10,871 nucleotides of DNA from Christensenella sp. UBA1224 (GTDB taxonomy: Bacteria; Bacillota; Clostridia; Christensenellales; Aristaeellaceae): NCBI GenBank assembly GCA_002309235.1, contig DBXA01000167.1, positions 1-10,871 on the forward strand, read 5' to 3'. Both the position numbers and the translations under genes were made by a program. The stretch's first letter is position 1. Each line of letters opens with the position of its first letter. The notes beneath the pieces are model-generated. The model saw only the letters and a list, made by a program, of their open reading frames with translations, searched no databases and had not been told where the DNA came from. This document shows, piece by piece, positions 1-6,470 of the stretch.

Positions 1-162
1 CCCCCCTGCCTTTATGGCAGGCGCTTGCTTCACATCCGTTACCCTGTCTATTTTATATCTGGTCCCATCCTCCCAGACAAGGGCACGGGGTATCATGCGC
101 CCCTCCGGCGTGGTGACGCTCAGCACCTCTACATACACCTTTGTATTTTTCACAGACTGCAT
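1..162 (-). CDS. Small conserved protein of unknown function, partial (continues past left edge)
   Basis: The ATG is at 162-160, one base after the TGA of the ImmA/IrrE gene, and 54 codons are visible before the window ends, so the C-terminus is missing. The visible part reads as compact beta-rich sequence, with segments KVYVEVLSVTTPEGR, PRALVWEDG and YKIDRVTDVKQA. From memory it resembles short Clostridia proteins with a 'VWEDG...I-DRV-DVR-A' signature that are often encoded beside Y-family DNA polymerases; no function is known to me. The near-zero spacing to the upstream gene implies translation coupled to the HTH/ImmA operon and a role in the same response. Whether the gene is intact cannot be judged from this window. 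Confidence 0.75.
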   Translation of the reverse strand, partial: MQSVKNTKVYVEVLSVTTPEGRMIPRALVWEDGTRYKIDRVTDVKQAPAIKAGG

Positions 163-163
163 A

Positions 164-700
164 TCACTTGCCCCTTTCCGGCGAGAGAAAATCCGTATAA
201 AGCCCTATGGGTATGTTCCCCCCGCCCGCGCCGCGCTGGACCATGCTGTACAGCTTGAACGCCAGGAATTCCTGCGGTACATGCAGGATACGAGCCACTT
301 TAAAGAAATCTGCATCGGCTGAAAGTATGCATTCGGTCACGGCAGCATCATCCAGCAGAAAATCCGCGGCAAACATATCCGCCTCCCGTTCAAGGCGGCC
401 GCTGTTCATACTGAGATAGGAATCCACCAGAGCGCCTCCGGCAGCAAGCTCGGCGCCGTGCAGGACCAGGTGACCCAGCTCATGCGCCGCGGCCACCATA
501 CGCTCCGCCTTCGGAAGTCTTGCGTTGACCACCGCATATTTCGTTCTGTTGATGATGGTACAGTACCCCTTGAGCCCGTCACGCGCGTATCTTTCTGACA
601 GTATGACGACTGCGTCCAGCATCTCCAGCACCTCAAACGGATCTCTCGTAGCATACTTGTGCGCAAGAGACTCCGCCTTTGCGAATATATGATCCTTCAT
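164..700 (-). CDS. ImmA/IrrE family zinc metallopeptidase
   Basis: This 178-residue protein has the gluzincin-type motif HELGH at residues 73-77 inside a helix (VAAAHELGHLVLHG). A downstream EREADMFAADFLL segment at 104-116 supplies the third zinc ligand (E104 or E106). This is the layout of ImmA/IrrE (COG2856) proteases, which are cytoplasmic and in studied cases cleave a partner XRE-family repressor (ImmR in ICEBs1, DdrO in Deinococcus). The gene directly follows an XRE-type regulator (12 bases between them) and precedes a small conserved ORF by one base, so the three form one operon. The inferred substrate is the neighbouring repressor. The start is the ATG at 700; the upstream Shine-Dalgarno sequence is weak (AAGAGA), consistent with coupling to the preceding gene. 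Family assignment is firm; the substrate is inference. Confidence 0.9.
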   Translation of the reverse strand: MKDHIFAKAESLAHKYATRDPFEVLEMLDAVVILSERYARDGLKGYCTIINRTKYAVVNARLPKAERMVAAAHELGHLVLHGAELAAGGALVDSYLSMNSGRLEREADMFAADFLLDDAAVTECILSADADFFKVARILHVPQEFLAFKLYSMVQRGAGGGNIPIGLYTDFLSPERGK

Positions 701-712
701 CGCGCGTTTCTC

Positions 713-1117
713 TTATTTCTCCCTGACCCTGCGGGCAAATTTCTTGGCGCGCTTCTTGGAATCCAGGTACAGCTGCTGCACCTCCTGTATAAAAGCTATC
801 TCATCCTCCGGCTCCAGGCAGCCGCCGGCAAAGAGCTTGCCTACCTCATCCAAAATAGCCTGCGCCTGCTTCTGCCCGCGCTGGCCGTATACCTCGCCGA
901 CAAAAGTCATGAACTCATCCGTCTCCGTCTGCAGTTCATCGTTGTTGATCCCGAAGAGTTCCGCGATCTTATCATACAGCTTCCTGTTGCGGGGATACGT
1001 CTGCCCTTTTTCATAATTCACTATGGTACGCAAGCTTACGCCCAATTTCTCTGCCAGTTCTTCCTGTGACCAGCCCTTTTGTTTACGCATCTCGCGCAGC
1101 TTTTCCGCAAATTGCAT
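713..1117 (-). CDS. XRE/Cro-CI family transcriptional repressor
   Basis: The protein has 134 residues. Residues 1-60 are a classic helix-turn-helix of the Cro/CI type (MRKQKGWSQEELAEKLGVS followed by RTIVNYEKGQTYPR). Residues 65-134 form a charged helical tail rich in Lys/Arg, of a kind seen on Firmicutes XRE regulators. The open frame extends upstream to 1210, but the ATG at 1117 is chosen because AGGAGG lies at 1131-1126 with 8 bases of spacing and because the HTH begins there. The gene reads away from the Y-family polymerase and shares with it a 10-bp inverted repeat at 1170-1194, the likely operator, so it probably represses both itself and the polymerase. The adjacent ImmA/IrrE protease is the probable antirepressor. 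Family is clear; the regulatory circuit is inferred from layout. Confidence 0.9.
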   Translation of the reverse strand: MQFAEKLREMRKQKGWSQEELAEKLGVSLRTIVNYEKGQTYPRNRKLYDKIAELFGINNDELQTETDEFMTFVGEVYGQRGQKQAQAILDEVGKLFAGGCLEPEDEIAFIQEVQQLYLDSKKRAKKFARRVREK

Positions 1118-1162
1118 CCTGCTTTCCTCCTGTTTATGGCAATTATTTTTCTTTATTTCCTG

Positions 1163-1191
1163 TTGACAGCGCATTATATATGCGATATAAT
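1163..1191 (+). promoter_or_regulatory. Consensus sigma-A promoter of dinB
   Basis: TTGACA at 1163-1168, a 17-base spacer, and TATAAT at 1186-1191: both hexamers and the spacing equal the consensus. The -10 box is inside the right arm of the operator. Transcription should begin near 1198, giving a leader of about 110 bases before the polymerase start codon. Confidence 0.85.
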
Positions 1192-1194
1192 GCG
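1170..1194. promoter_or_regulatory. Palindromic operator between XRE repressor and dinB
   Basis: A perfect inverted repeat CGCATTATAT-N5-ATATAATGCG (10-bp arms, ATGCG centre) sits in the divergent intergenic region. It covers the spacer and -10 box of the plus-strand promoter and the -10 box of the minus-strand promoter, so a dimeric repressor bound here would block both. The XRE protein encoded just to the left is the natural ligand. It does not match the Firmicutes LexA box (CGAAC-N4-GTTCG). Confidence 0.8.
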
Positions 1195-1201
1195 GCATAC
1201 A
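1173..1201 (-). promoter_or_regulatory. Promoter of the XRE/ImmA operon
   Basis: A perfect TATAAT lies on the minus strand at 1178-1173, in the left arm of the operator. With a 17-base spacer the -35 position (1201-1196) reads TGTATG, a poor match, so this promoter should be weaker than the divergent one. Its start near 1166 gives a leader of about 50 bases. Confidence 0.55.
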
Positions 1202-1292
1202 GGAAATCAATCTGCATTTATTCTACTCTTCATGCAACCCGTTGTCAATACCCCGTCGGAGTTGATTTGCACTCAAAATACGCAGCAAGGAC

Positions 1293-1298
1293 AGAAGG
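1293..1298 (+). promoter_or_regulatory. Ribosome binding site that decides the dinB start
   Basis: AGAAGG stands 8 bases before the TTG at 1307. A competing AAGGA at 1287-1291 stands 6 bases before an in-frame GTG at 1298. The TTG is preferred because the protein then begins MERIILHSD, the usual N-terminus of this polymerase family. Confidence 0.5.
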
Positions 1299-1306
1299 TG
1301 TCTTCT

Positions 1307-2548
1307 TTGGAAAGGATCATCCTTCACAGCGATGCCAACTGCTTTTACGCATCCGTAGAAATGCAGGCCGATCCTTCTCTCAGGGATAAGCCGCTCGCCG
1401 TCTGCGGAAGCGTTGAAGAACGGCACGGTATCATACTCGCAAAAAACGAGCTTGCGAAAAAGGCCGGTGTGATCACAGCGCAGACCTGGCGGGAGGCTAC
1501 GGATATATGCCCGCATCTCGTATGCGTGCCGCCGCACTATGACCTGTACGTCCGTTTCTCGAAGCTGCTCAAAGATATCTATCGCCGCTACTCAAAGGAT
1601 GTCGAATCCTTCGGCATGGATGAGTGCTGGCTGGATGTGACGGAGCTCGCCTGGAAATATCCTTCCGGTGAAACCATTGCCAATGAAATACGGCGTACCG
1701 TGCGGGAGGAATTAGGCATAACGGTATCGATAGGCGTTTCCTTCAATAAGATATTCGCAAAGCTCGGTTCGGATATGAAAAAGCCGGATGCGGTCACCGT
1801 CCTCGGCCCCGATAATTGGAAAGAGCGCGTATGGCCGCTGCCGGTAGGTGAGCTCTTATATTGCGGCCGCGCCACCGTCAAGCGGCTTTCGCGGCGCGGG
1901 ATCTATACCATAGGCGATCTCGCCGCACTTCCCGTGGAATATCCTCTCCAATGGCTCGGCAAGAACGGGGCGATGCTCTGGTCCTTCGCCAACGGGCTCG
2001 ATCTCTCCCGCGTGATGCCGGAAGAATACAGCGTGCCCGTCAAAAGCGTAGGCCACGGCATCACCTGCACGCGGGATCTGGATACGGCATATGATGTATG
2101 GCGCGTATTTCTGGAGCTGGCCCAGGATATCGGACACAGGCTGAGGCTTTACAGCCTGAAAGCCACCGGTGTATCCCTGAGCGTAAGGGGCAGCGATCTG
2201 AGCGGTCAGCAGTACCAGGCACCACTGGAGCTGCCCACTCAGAGCCCCATGGAGATCGCGCGTGCCGCCCAAAAGCTGTTTGACGGCCGATATCACTGGG
2301 ATATGGCCGTCAGGGCTGTCTCTGTCTCCGCCATCGATCTGATACCCGCGGATACGCCGCTTCAAACAGATATGTTCGGAAAAGAACGTGAAAACGCGCG
2401 CCGCAGCAAGCTGGATCTCTGCATCGACCGCATACGCGGCCGTTTCGGAGATCATTCCATACTGTCCGCATCATTGCTGAAGGATATGCCCATGCCGGAG
2501 GACGGGCGCGAGCTCGTGCGAATGCCGGGGCTCATGTATTCAGACTGA
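1307..2548 (+). CDS. dinB: Y-family translesion DNA polymerase (DinB/Pol IV type)
   Basis: This 413-residue protein is an error-prone polymerase that copies past damaged bases. The first catalytic Asp is D9 (LHSDANCFYASVEM), with Y14 at the steric-gate position; the second acidic pair is D105/E106 in SFGMDECWLDVT. The fingers/palm motif ITVSIGVSFNKIFAKLGSDM-KKPDA and the helix-hairpin-helix region (YCGRATVKRLSRRGIYTIGDL) follow, then the little-finger domain. QTDMF at 353-357 resembles the QLxLF beta-clamp binding motif. The second residue of the usual D-x-D/N motif is N11, as in the Firmicutes 'DNA polymerase Y' subgroup. The open frame extends left to 1079, over the promoter, so the TTG at 1307 is taken as start; GTG at 1298 is the alternative. 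It is probably repressed by the divergent XRE protein. It ends one base before the convergent S66 gene. Confidence 0.92.
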   Translation: MERIILHSDANCFYASVEMQADPSLRDKPLAVCGSVEERHGIILAKNELAKKAGVITAQTWREATDICPHLVCVPPHYDLYVRFSKLLKDIYRRYSKDVESFGMDECWLDVTELAWKYPSGETIANEIRRTVREELGITVSIGVSFNKIFAKLGSDMKKPDAVTVLGPDNWKERVWPLPVGELLYCGRATVKRLSRRGIYTIGDLAALPVEYPLQWLGKNGAMLWSFANGLDLSRVMPEEYSVPVKSVGHGITCTRDLDTAYDVWRVFLELAQDIGHRLRLYSLKATGVSLSVRGSDLSGQQYQAPLELPTQSPMEIARAAQKLFDGRYHWDMAVRAVSVSAIDLIPADTPLQTDMFGKERENARRSKLDLCIDRIRGRFGDHSILSASLLKDMPMPEDGRELVRMPGLMYSD

Positions 2549-2549
2549 A

Positions 2550-3722
2550 TCAGATATACTCCAGAGACCGGTTGTCCGCGTCAAGACGTACGCGCCGCCC
2601 GATATCGAATATCCCCCTGTTCACGCCGTGGCCGAAATCATCGCAATACACGGCGGGAATTGCGTATTTCTCTCCCATACGGGCAAGCCTTGCGAAAAGC
2701 TCCGGGTATTCCGTTTCGGAATAATGCCCGAACAGGATGCCCGAGACCCTGTCCATAAAGCCCGTCTGCTCAATGTGGGAGAGCATGGCGCTGACATAGG
2801 CACGGTCCCCGAACTGCTCGTGATCCTCCAGAAGAAGCACGTACTCCTCCTCCGGAGAGATGCGCAGATACGGGCTGCAGCCTGCCATCAGCGCAACGTT
2901 GCGCAGATAACCGCCCCATAGTATCCCCTCGGCGCTGCCCCCCGCGAGCGTCTTCCATTCGCTGTTTTTCTGATGGGAAGCCGCGTCCGCCATGATATGC
3001 TCCCGGAACGAGCGCAGGTTATACGCCGTGGGCTCTGAGAACATGGAAGGGCTGCTCCCGTAATATACGCTCATTCCCGTCATGGACCATACCGCCGTCA
3101 AGACGAAAGTGCCGTCGCTGTAGGAGCATATGCGTTTGGGATGCGCCTTGATATTTTCATAATCGATCAGCGGCAGGAGCTCATTTCCGGCTTCACCGCC
3201 GCCGAAGAATACCATATCCACCTCATCATCGGCTATGAGCGCATTGAAATCATCCGCCCTCTCCTGCGGCGAGGCCAGATAGCCGTACGTCGCCTTATAG
3301 AGATTAGGCGCTTCCTTCACGCGGAAGCCCAGAGCTTTCATCGCAGCGATCACAGGCGCATACCCTTCCCTGTCCGCTATGTGGCTCGGTGAGCATATCC
3401 CGATCGTACCGCCTTCCCGAAGCGGCGGCGCGATAAGGCAGCCTGCCTTTTCCTGAGGCTCTTGCGTTATGTATTCCAGCCTGATACCGTCGTTTTCCTG
3501 CGCGGCATCTTCGAACACCTTAAGTATCTTTTCCCCATAGCCGTCCGGCAGGGCCAGCTTTTCCCTGCCGAAAATGCGGATCTCCCCCGCAAAGCCGCCC
3601 AGAACATCCCACAGGGCATCCAGATTGCTGCCCATATAGTCCCTGATATCGAGCGCCTGCCTGATATGCTCAAACGCGGCCTCGCGCGATACCATCTTTC
3701 CGCAATCTATCGTATAGATCAT
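2550..3722 (-). CDS. Barstar domain fused to S66 serine peptidase (LdcA/MccF type)
   Basis: This 390-residue protein joins two domains. Residues 1-88 are a barstar-type ribonuclease inhibitor: Y29, N33, D35, A36, L37, W38 and D39 match barstar at identical numbering, and D35 and D39 are the main barnase contacts (E76 also coincides). Residues 93-390 are an S66 peptidase, starting IAPPLREGGTIGICSPSH. The presumed triad is S202 (in SYSDGT), E265 (in AEGILWGGYL) and H365 (in DDFGHGVNRG); GGGEAGNELLPLIDY at 174-188 is nearer to MccF than to LdcA. S66 enzymes cut murein LD-tetrapeptides or, in MccF, microcin C. There is no Met, GTG or TTG start at the junction and no signal peptide, so it is a true cytoplasmic fusion. 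Its ATG overlaps the barnase stop as ATGA, with GGAGGAGG upstream. The inhibitor role is strongly supported; the peptidase substrate is unknown. Confidence 0.88.
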   Translation of the reverse strand: MIYTIDCGKMVSREAAFEHIRQALDIRDYMGSNLDALWDVLGGFAGEIRIFGREKLALPDGYGEKILKVFEDAAQENDGIRLEYITQEPQEKAGCLIAPPLREGGTIGICSPSHIADREGYAPVIAAMKALGFRVKEAPNLYKATYGYLASPQERADDFNALIADDEVDMVFFGGGEAGNELLPLIDYENIKAHPKRICSYSDGTFVLTAVWSMTGMSVYYGSSPSMFSEPTAYNLRSFREHIMADAASHQKNSEWKTLAGGSAEGILWGGYLRNVALMAGCSPYLRISPEEEYVLLLEDHEQFGDRAYVSAMLSHIEQTGFMDRVSGILFGHYSETEYPELFARLARMGEKYAIPAVYCDDFGHGVNRGIFDIGRRVRLDADNRSLEYI

Positions 3723-4225
3723 GCCGCATCCTCCTCCAGGCCATAGATATAGCCCTCTTCATACCAGTTTTCGTACAGACACTCGAAGCCCTCATAATGA
3801 TCCGCACTGTAATAGATGAGCCCGTCATTGGAAAACACGATGCGCTCACCTTCGCGGTATCCGCCCTGGTAATTGATATCGCATTCATACCAGATACGCC
3901 CTCTTTCCTTGGGCAGAAGACCTTCTCGATTGCCGAACTCATCGCCTCCGATGGACATCCCGTAGGCTACATCCCAGAGATTCCCCCATCTGCTGACCCA
4001 GCCGAGATCACGGGCCTCCTGTTTGGTGATGAAATTGGGCGGCAGCTCTCCAAAGGCATACAGGTACATGGATACCTCCTCCTTGGATGTGTAGTCCATG
4101 CCGAATTCCACCATGTATTCCTCGTCGAGCGCTATGCCTTCCTCAATATCCACAAGGACTTCCGCAAAAGCGCAGCTGAGCATGAGCGCAAGCGCCAGCA
4201 GCAGGGAAACGATCTTCCTGACCAA
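3719..4225 (-). CDS. Secreted barnase-type guanyl-preferring ribonuclease
   Basis: This 168-residue protein aligns with barnase over its whole mature length without a gap (offset 41). Every known active-site residue is kept: K68 (barnase K27), R100 (R59), general base E114 (E73), R124 (R83), R128 (R87) and general acid H143 (H102). Motifs include LPPNFITKQEARDLGWV, SIGGDEFGNREG and DINYQGGYR. The N-terminus VRKIVSLLLALALMLSCAFA is a signal peptide, probably cut after A21; LSC could instead be a weak lipobox. After the barnase fold there is an acidic tail of about 18 residues not present in barnase. The TTG at 4225 is chosen because GGAGG lies 8 bases upstream; the in-frame GTG at 4234 overlaps that site. 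The stop overlaps the start of the barstar fusion, its evident inhibitor. It cleaves RNA extracellularly; whether as toxin or scavenger is unknown. Confidence 0.93.
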   Translation of the reverse strand: MVRKIVSLLLALALMLSCAFAEVLVDIEEGIALDEEYMVEFGMDYTSKEEVSMYLYAFGELPPNFITKQEARDLGWVSRWGNLWDVAYGMSIGGDEFGNREGLLPKERGRIWYECDINYQGGYREGERIVFSNDGLIYYSADHYEGFECLYENWYEEGYIYGLEEDAA

Positions 4226-4230
4226 ACCGA

Positions 4231-4238
4231 TCACCTCC
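4231..4238 (-). promoter_or_regulatory. Ribosome binding site that decides the barnase start
   Basis: GGAGGTGA, a near-complete anti-16S match. Its last bases contain an in-frame GTG (4234-4232), which is too close to be used; the TTG at 4225 has correct spacing and gives a normal signal peptide beginning M-V-R-K. Confidence 0.75.
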
Positions 4239-4264
4239 GGATCGAAACATGATATTCTGCCTGT

Positions 4265-4293
4265 ATTATACTACGGAATCGGAGCGAATGCTA
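4265..4293 (-). promoter_or_regulatory. Promoter of the barnase/barstar-S66 operon
   Basis: A perfect TATAAT lies at 4270-4265, about 40 bases before the barnase start. The -35 position at 17 bases reads TAGCAT, a poor match, so activity may be low or need an activator. It begins just after the hppA terminator, making the operon independent. Confidence 0.55.
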
Positions 4294-4294
4294 T

Positions 4295-4341
4295 AAAAAA
4301 CAGAGCCGCCTCTTTTGATTGCGGATCATAGAGGCAGCTCC
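4295..4341 (-). terminator. Intrinsic terminator of hppA
   Basis: On the minus strand GGAGCTGCCTCT (4341-4330) pairs with AGAGGCGGCTCT (4313-4302) through 10 Watson-Crick and two G-U pairs, followed after one base by six T (4300-4295). It starts 17 bases after the hppA stop. Confidence 0.88.
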
Positions 4342-4358
4342 GTTCTTATTATGTTAGA

Positions 4359-6470
4359 TTACTTGATCAGGGTAATGGTCCTGAACACGCTCGCCAGCGT
4401 GTTGGCAACGGTGGACATGGTCTTGATGAAGATATCCAGTGCCACGCCGACGACGTCCTTACGGGTATCGCCGATGGTATCGCCCGTAACGGAAGCCTTA
4501 TGGGCAGGAGAGCCCTTGCCGTGTCCGGGAATATTGCCGCTTTCGATATACTTCTTGGCATTGTCGAAAGCGCCGCCGGAGTTGCCCATGAAGATCGCGC
4601 GCGGGATAGCCACTATCGTCGCGCCGACCAGCAGGCCGCCGACGAATTCCACGCCGAATACGAGACCGCCGATGATCGGGATGATCAGAGCGAGTACGGA
4701 GGGGACTACCATGGACTTAAGGGCCTGCTTGGCAGCCAGCTCGATGCACATATTGTAGTTCGGGTGTACGGTGCCTTCCAGTACGCCGGGCTTCGCAAGC
4801 TCTTTATCGCCGACATCAGCCATGATCTTAGCGGATTCGATGGTATTGTCGGTGAGCATGGCGGAGAAATACTCGACCAGCGCGCCGCCGACGATACCGC
4901 CGGCAACGACGACGAAGGAAGCGAAGTTCAGTACCGGCTCACCGGTGGAGTAAGCGCCGACATAAGCCACGATCAGGGATACAGTCGCAAATGCGGCGGA
5001 TCCGATCGCAAAGCCCTTGCCGATAGCAGCGGTGGTGTTGCCTACGGCATCCAGCTTATCGGTGATCTTGCGCACGTCTTCCGGCAGATGGCAGGATTCG
5101 GCAAGGCCGCCGGCGTTATCGGCGATGGGGCCGAAGGCATCTATGGAAACGGTGCAGCCGACGAAGGAGAGCATGCCCAGTGCAGCGACCGCGATACCGT
5201 AGTTGCCACACAGCTTGCCGGAAACGAACAGAGCAAGAGCGATGATAAATACCGGGAAGAGAACAGAGCGGGAGCCGATGGCATCGCCCTTGGTGACGAC
5301 GAAGGCTTCACCTTCGGTGCAGATCTCAGCCAGCTTCTGAGTGGGCTTGTAATCCGTAGAGGTGTAATACTCGGTGATCGCGCCGATGGCAACGCCGGAG
5401 CCGATGCCCAGTACGGAGGCGATCCACGGAGAGATCCAGCCCCATGCGAACTGCGCGCATTCGATGCCGCGGAAGAAGATCAGGCACGCGAAGAAGCCGA
5501 GCACCATGGTGAGCCCGGCGCAGATATAGGTGGAATTGTTGAGCTCTCTGGAGGGGTTGTCGCTCGCCTTGTGGAAAGCCGCATAGGCAAGGCCCAGTAC
5601 ACAGCTCAGAAGGCCGCAGCCGGCGAAAACGATCGGGAACACGGAAGCGGCGTCAAACATCTGCTTGGAGAAATCGCCCTTCTGGAGCAGGGTGACGGCG
5701 ATCACGATGCAGGCAGAGATGGTGGCGACGAAGCTTTCGAGAAGGTCGGAGCAGTTGCCGGCGATATCGTTTACGTTGTCGCCGATGAAGTCCGCTACCA
5801 CGTTGGGAACGCGGCTGTCATCCTCGGGCATGTCGTGACGGATCTTGGCCAGGATGTCGGAAGAGATATCCGCAGCCTTGGTATAGTTGCCGCCCGCGAC
5901 ACGGTTGAACATAGCGACAAGGGAGCAGCCCAGGGAATAGGTGGTAACGTGCATGATGACCGGCGTGCAGCTCAGTTTGGCGAGAAGGCCGGTGCCGGTG
6001 CGGGTGATGGTTTCATCGTTGACCGGGCTGACCATGAGGATCAGCACCAGACCGAGCATACCGAACGCCTGAACCGCCAAGCCGGAAATGGAACCGCCGC
6101 ACAGGGCGACCTTGACGGTCTCGCCGATGGACAGGGTCTCACGGGCCTTGTTGGATGTACGGACGTTTGCATAAGTCGCAGAGCGCATGCCCAGCACGCA
6201 CACGCAGCTGCTCATCAGCGCGCCGATGATAAAGGTGATGCCGCTGGTTGCCTCAACGAAAAGTGAGAAGATCAGCGCAACGCCGATGACTACCACGACG
6301 ATGGTCTTGTACTCGGTCTTCATAAAGGTAGATGCGCCGCTGCGGATGATGGCGGACATTTCGACCATTTCCGCTGTGCCTTCGCCCATCTTCTTGATGC
6401 GGAAGTAGTTGTAAAAGACATAGGCGATCGCGAGTGCTATGATGCAAAGCACTATGATGGATGATGCCAT
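4359..6470 (-). CDS. hppA: Membrane-bound ion-translocating pyrophosphatase, K+-dependent type
   Basis: This 703-residue polytopic membrane protein hydrolyses pyrophosphate made by biosynthesis and pumps H+ or Na+ out of the cytoplasm. Conserved M-PPase motifs are present: YTKAAD at 196-201, PEDDSRVP and DNVND (231-235) for Mg-pyrophosphate binding, FGPIADNAGG at 446-455, GNTTAA at 477-482, and the C-terminal GGAFDNAKKYIE and GDTRKD. Ala at 481 with Gly at 484 is the signature of K+-dependent enzymes (Lys and Thr in K+-independent ones); many bacterial members of that class pump Na+, but the coupling ion is not certain here. The ATG at 6470 is chosen: GGAGGG precedes it by 7 bases, and the longer frame starts with a TTG overlapping that site. 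It is monocistronic, with its own promoter, long leader and terminator. Confidence 0.96.
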   Translation of the reverse strand: MASSIIVLCIIALAIAYVFYNYFRIKKMGEGTAEMVEMSAIIRSGASTFMKTEYKTIVVVVIGVALIFSLFVEATSGITFIIGALMSSCVCVLGMRSATYANVRTSNKARETLSIGETVKVALCGGSISGLAVQAFGMLGLVLILMVSPVNDETITRTGTGLLAKLSCTPVIMHVTTYSLGCSLVAMFNRVAGGNYTKAADISSDILAKIRHDMPEDDSRVPNVVADFIGDNVNDIAGNCSDLLESFVATISACIVIAVTLLQKGDFSKQMFDAASVFPIVFAGCGLLSCVLGLAYAAFHKASDNPSRELNNSTYICAGLTMVLGFFACLIFFRGIECAQFAWGWISPWIASVLGIGSGVAIGAITEYYTSTDYKPTQKLAEICTEGEAFVVTKGDAIGSRSVLFPVFIIALALFVSGKLCGNYGIAVAALGMLSFVGCTVSIDAFGPIADNAGGLAESCHLPEDVRKITDKLDAVGNTTAAIGKGFAIGSAAFATVSLIVAYVGAYSTGEPVLNFASFVVVAGGIVGGALVEYFSAMLTDNTIESAKIMADVGDKELAKPGVLEGTVHPNYNMCIELAAKQALKSMVVPSVLALIIPIIGGLVFGVEFVGGLLVGATIVAIPRAIFMGNSGGAFDNAKKYIESGNIPGHGKGSPAHKASVTGDTIGDTRKDVVGVALDIFIKTMSTVANTLASVFRTITLIK

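Noticed and set aside
1170..1194. LexA (SOS) box in front of dinB
   Set aside because: The palindrome does not fit the CGAAC-N4-GTTCG type consensus; an XRE operator explains it better.
1856..2455. 199-codon minus-strand frame inside dinB
   Set aside because: It is antisense to the conserved polymerase core and little-finger region and shows no motif of its own.
4500..6266. 588-codon open frame on the plus strand opposite hppA
   Set aside because: Its translation is low-complexity, rich in Gly, Asp and Ala, with no domain, and it is exactly antisense to the well-conserved pyrophosphatase; it results from the codon bias of hppA.
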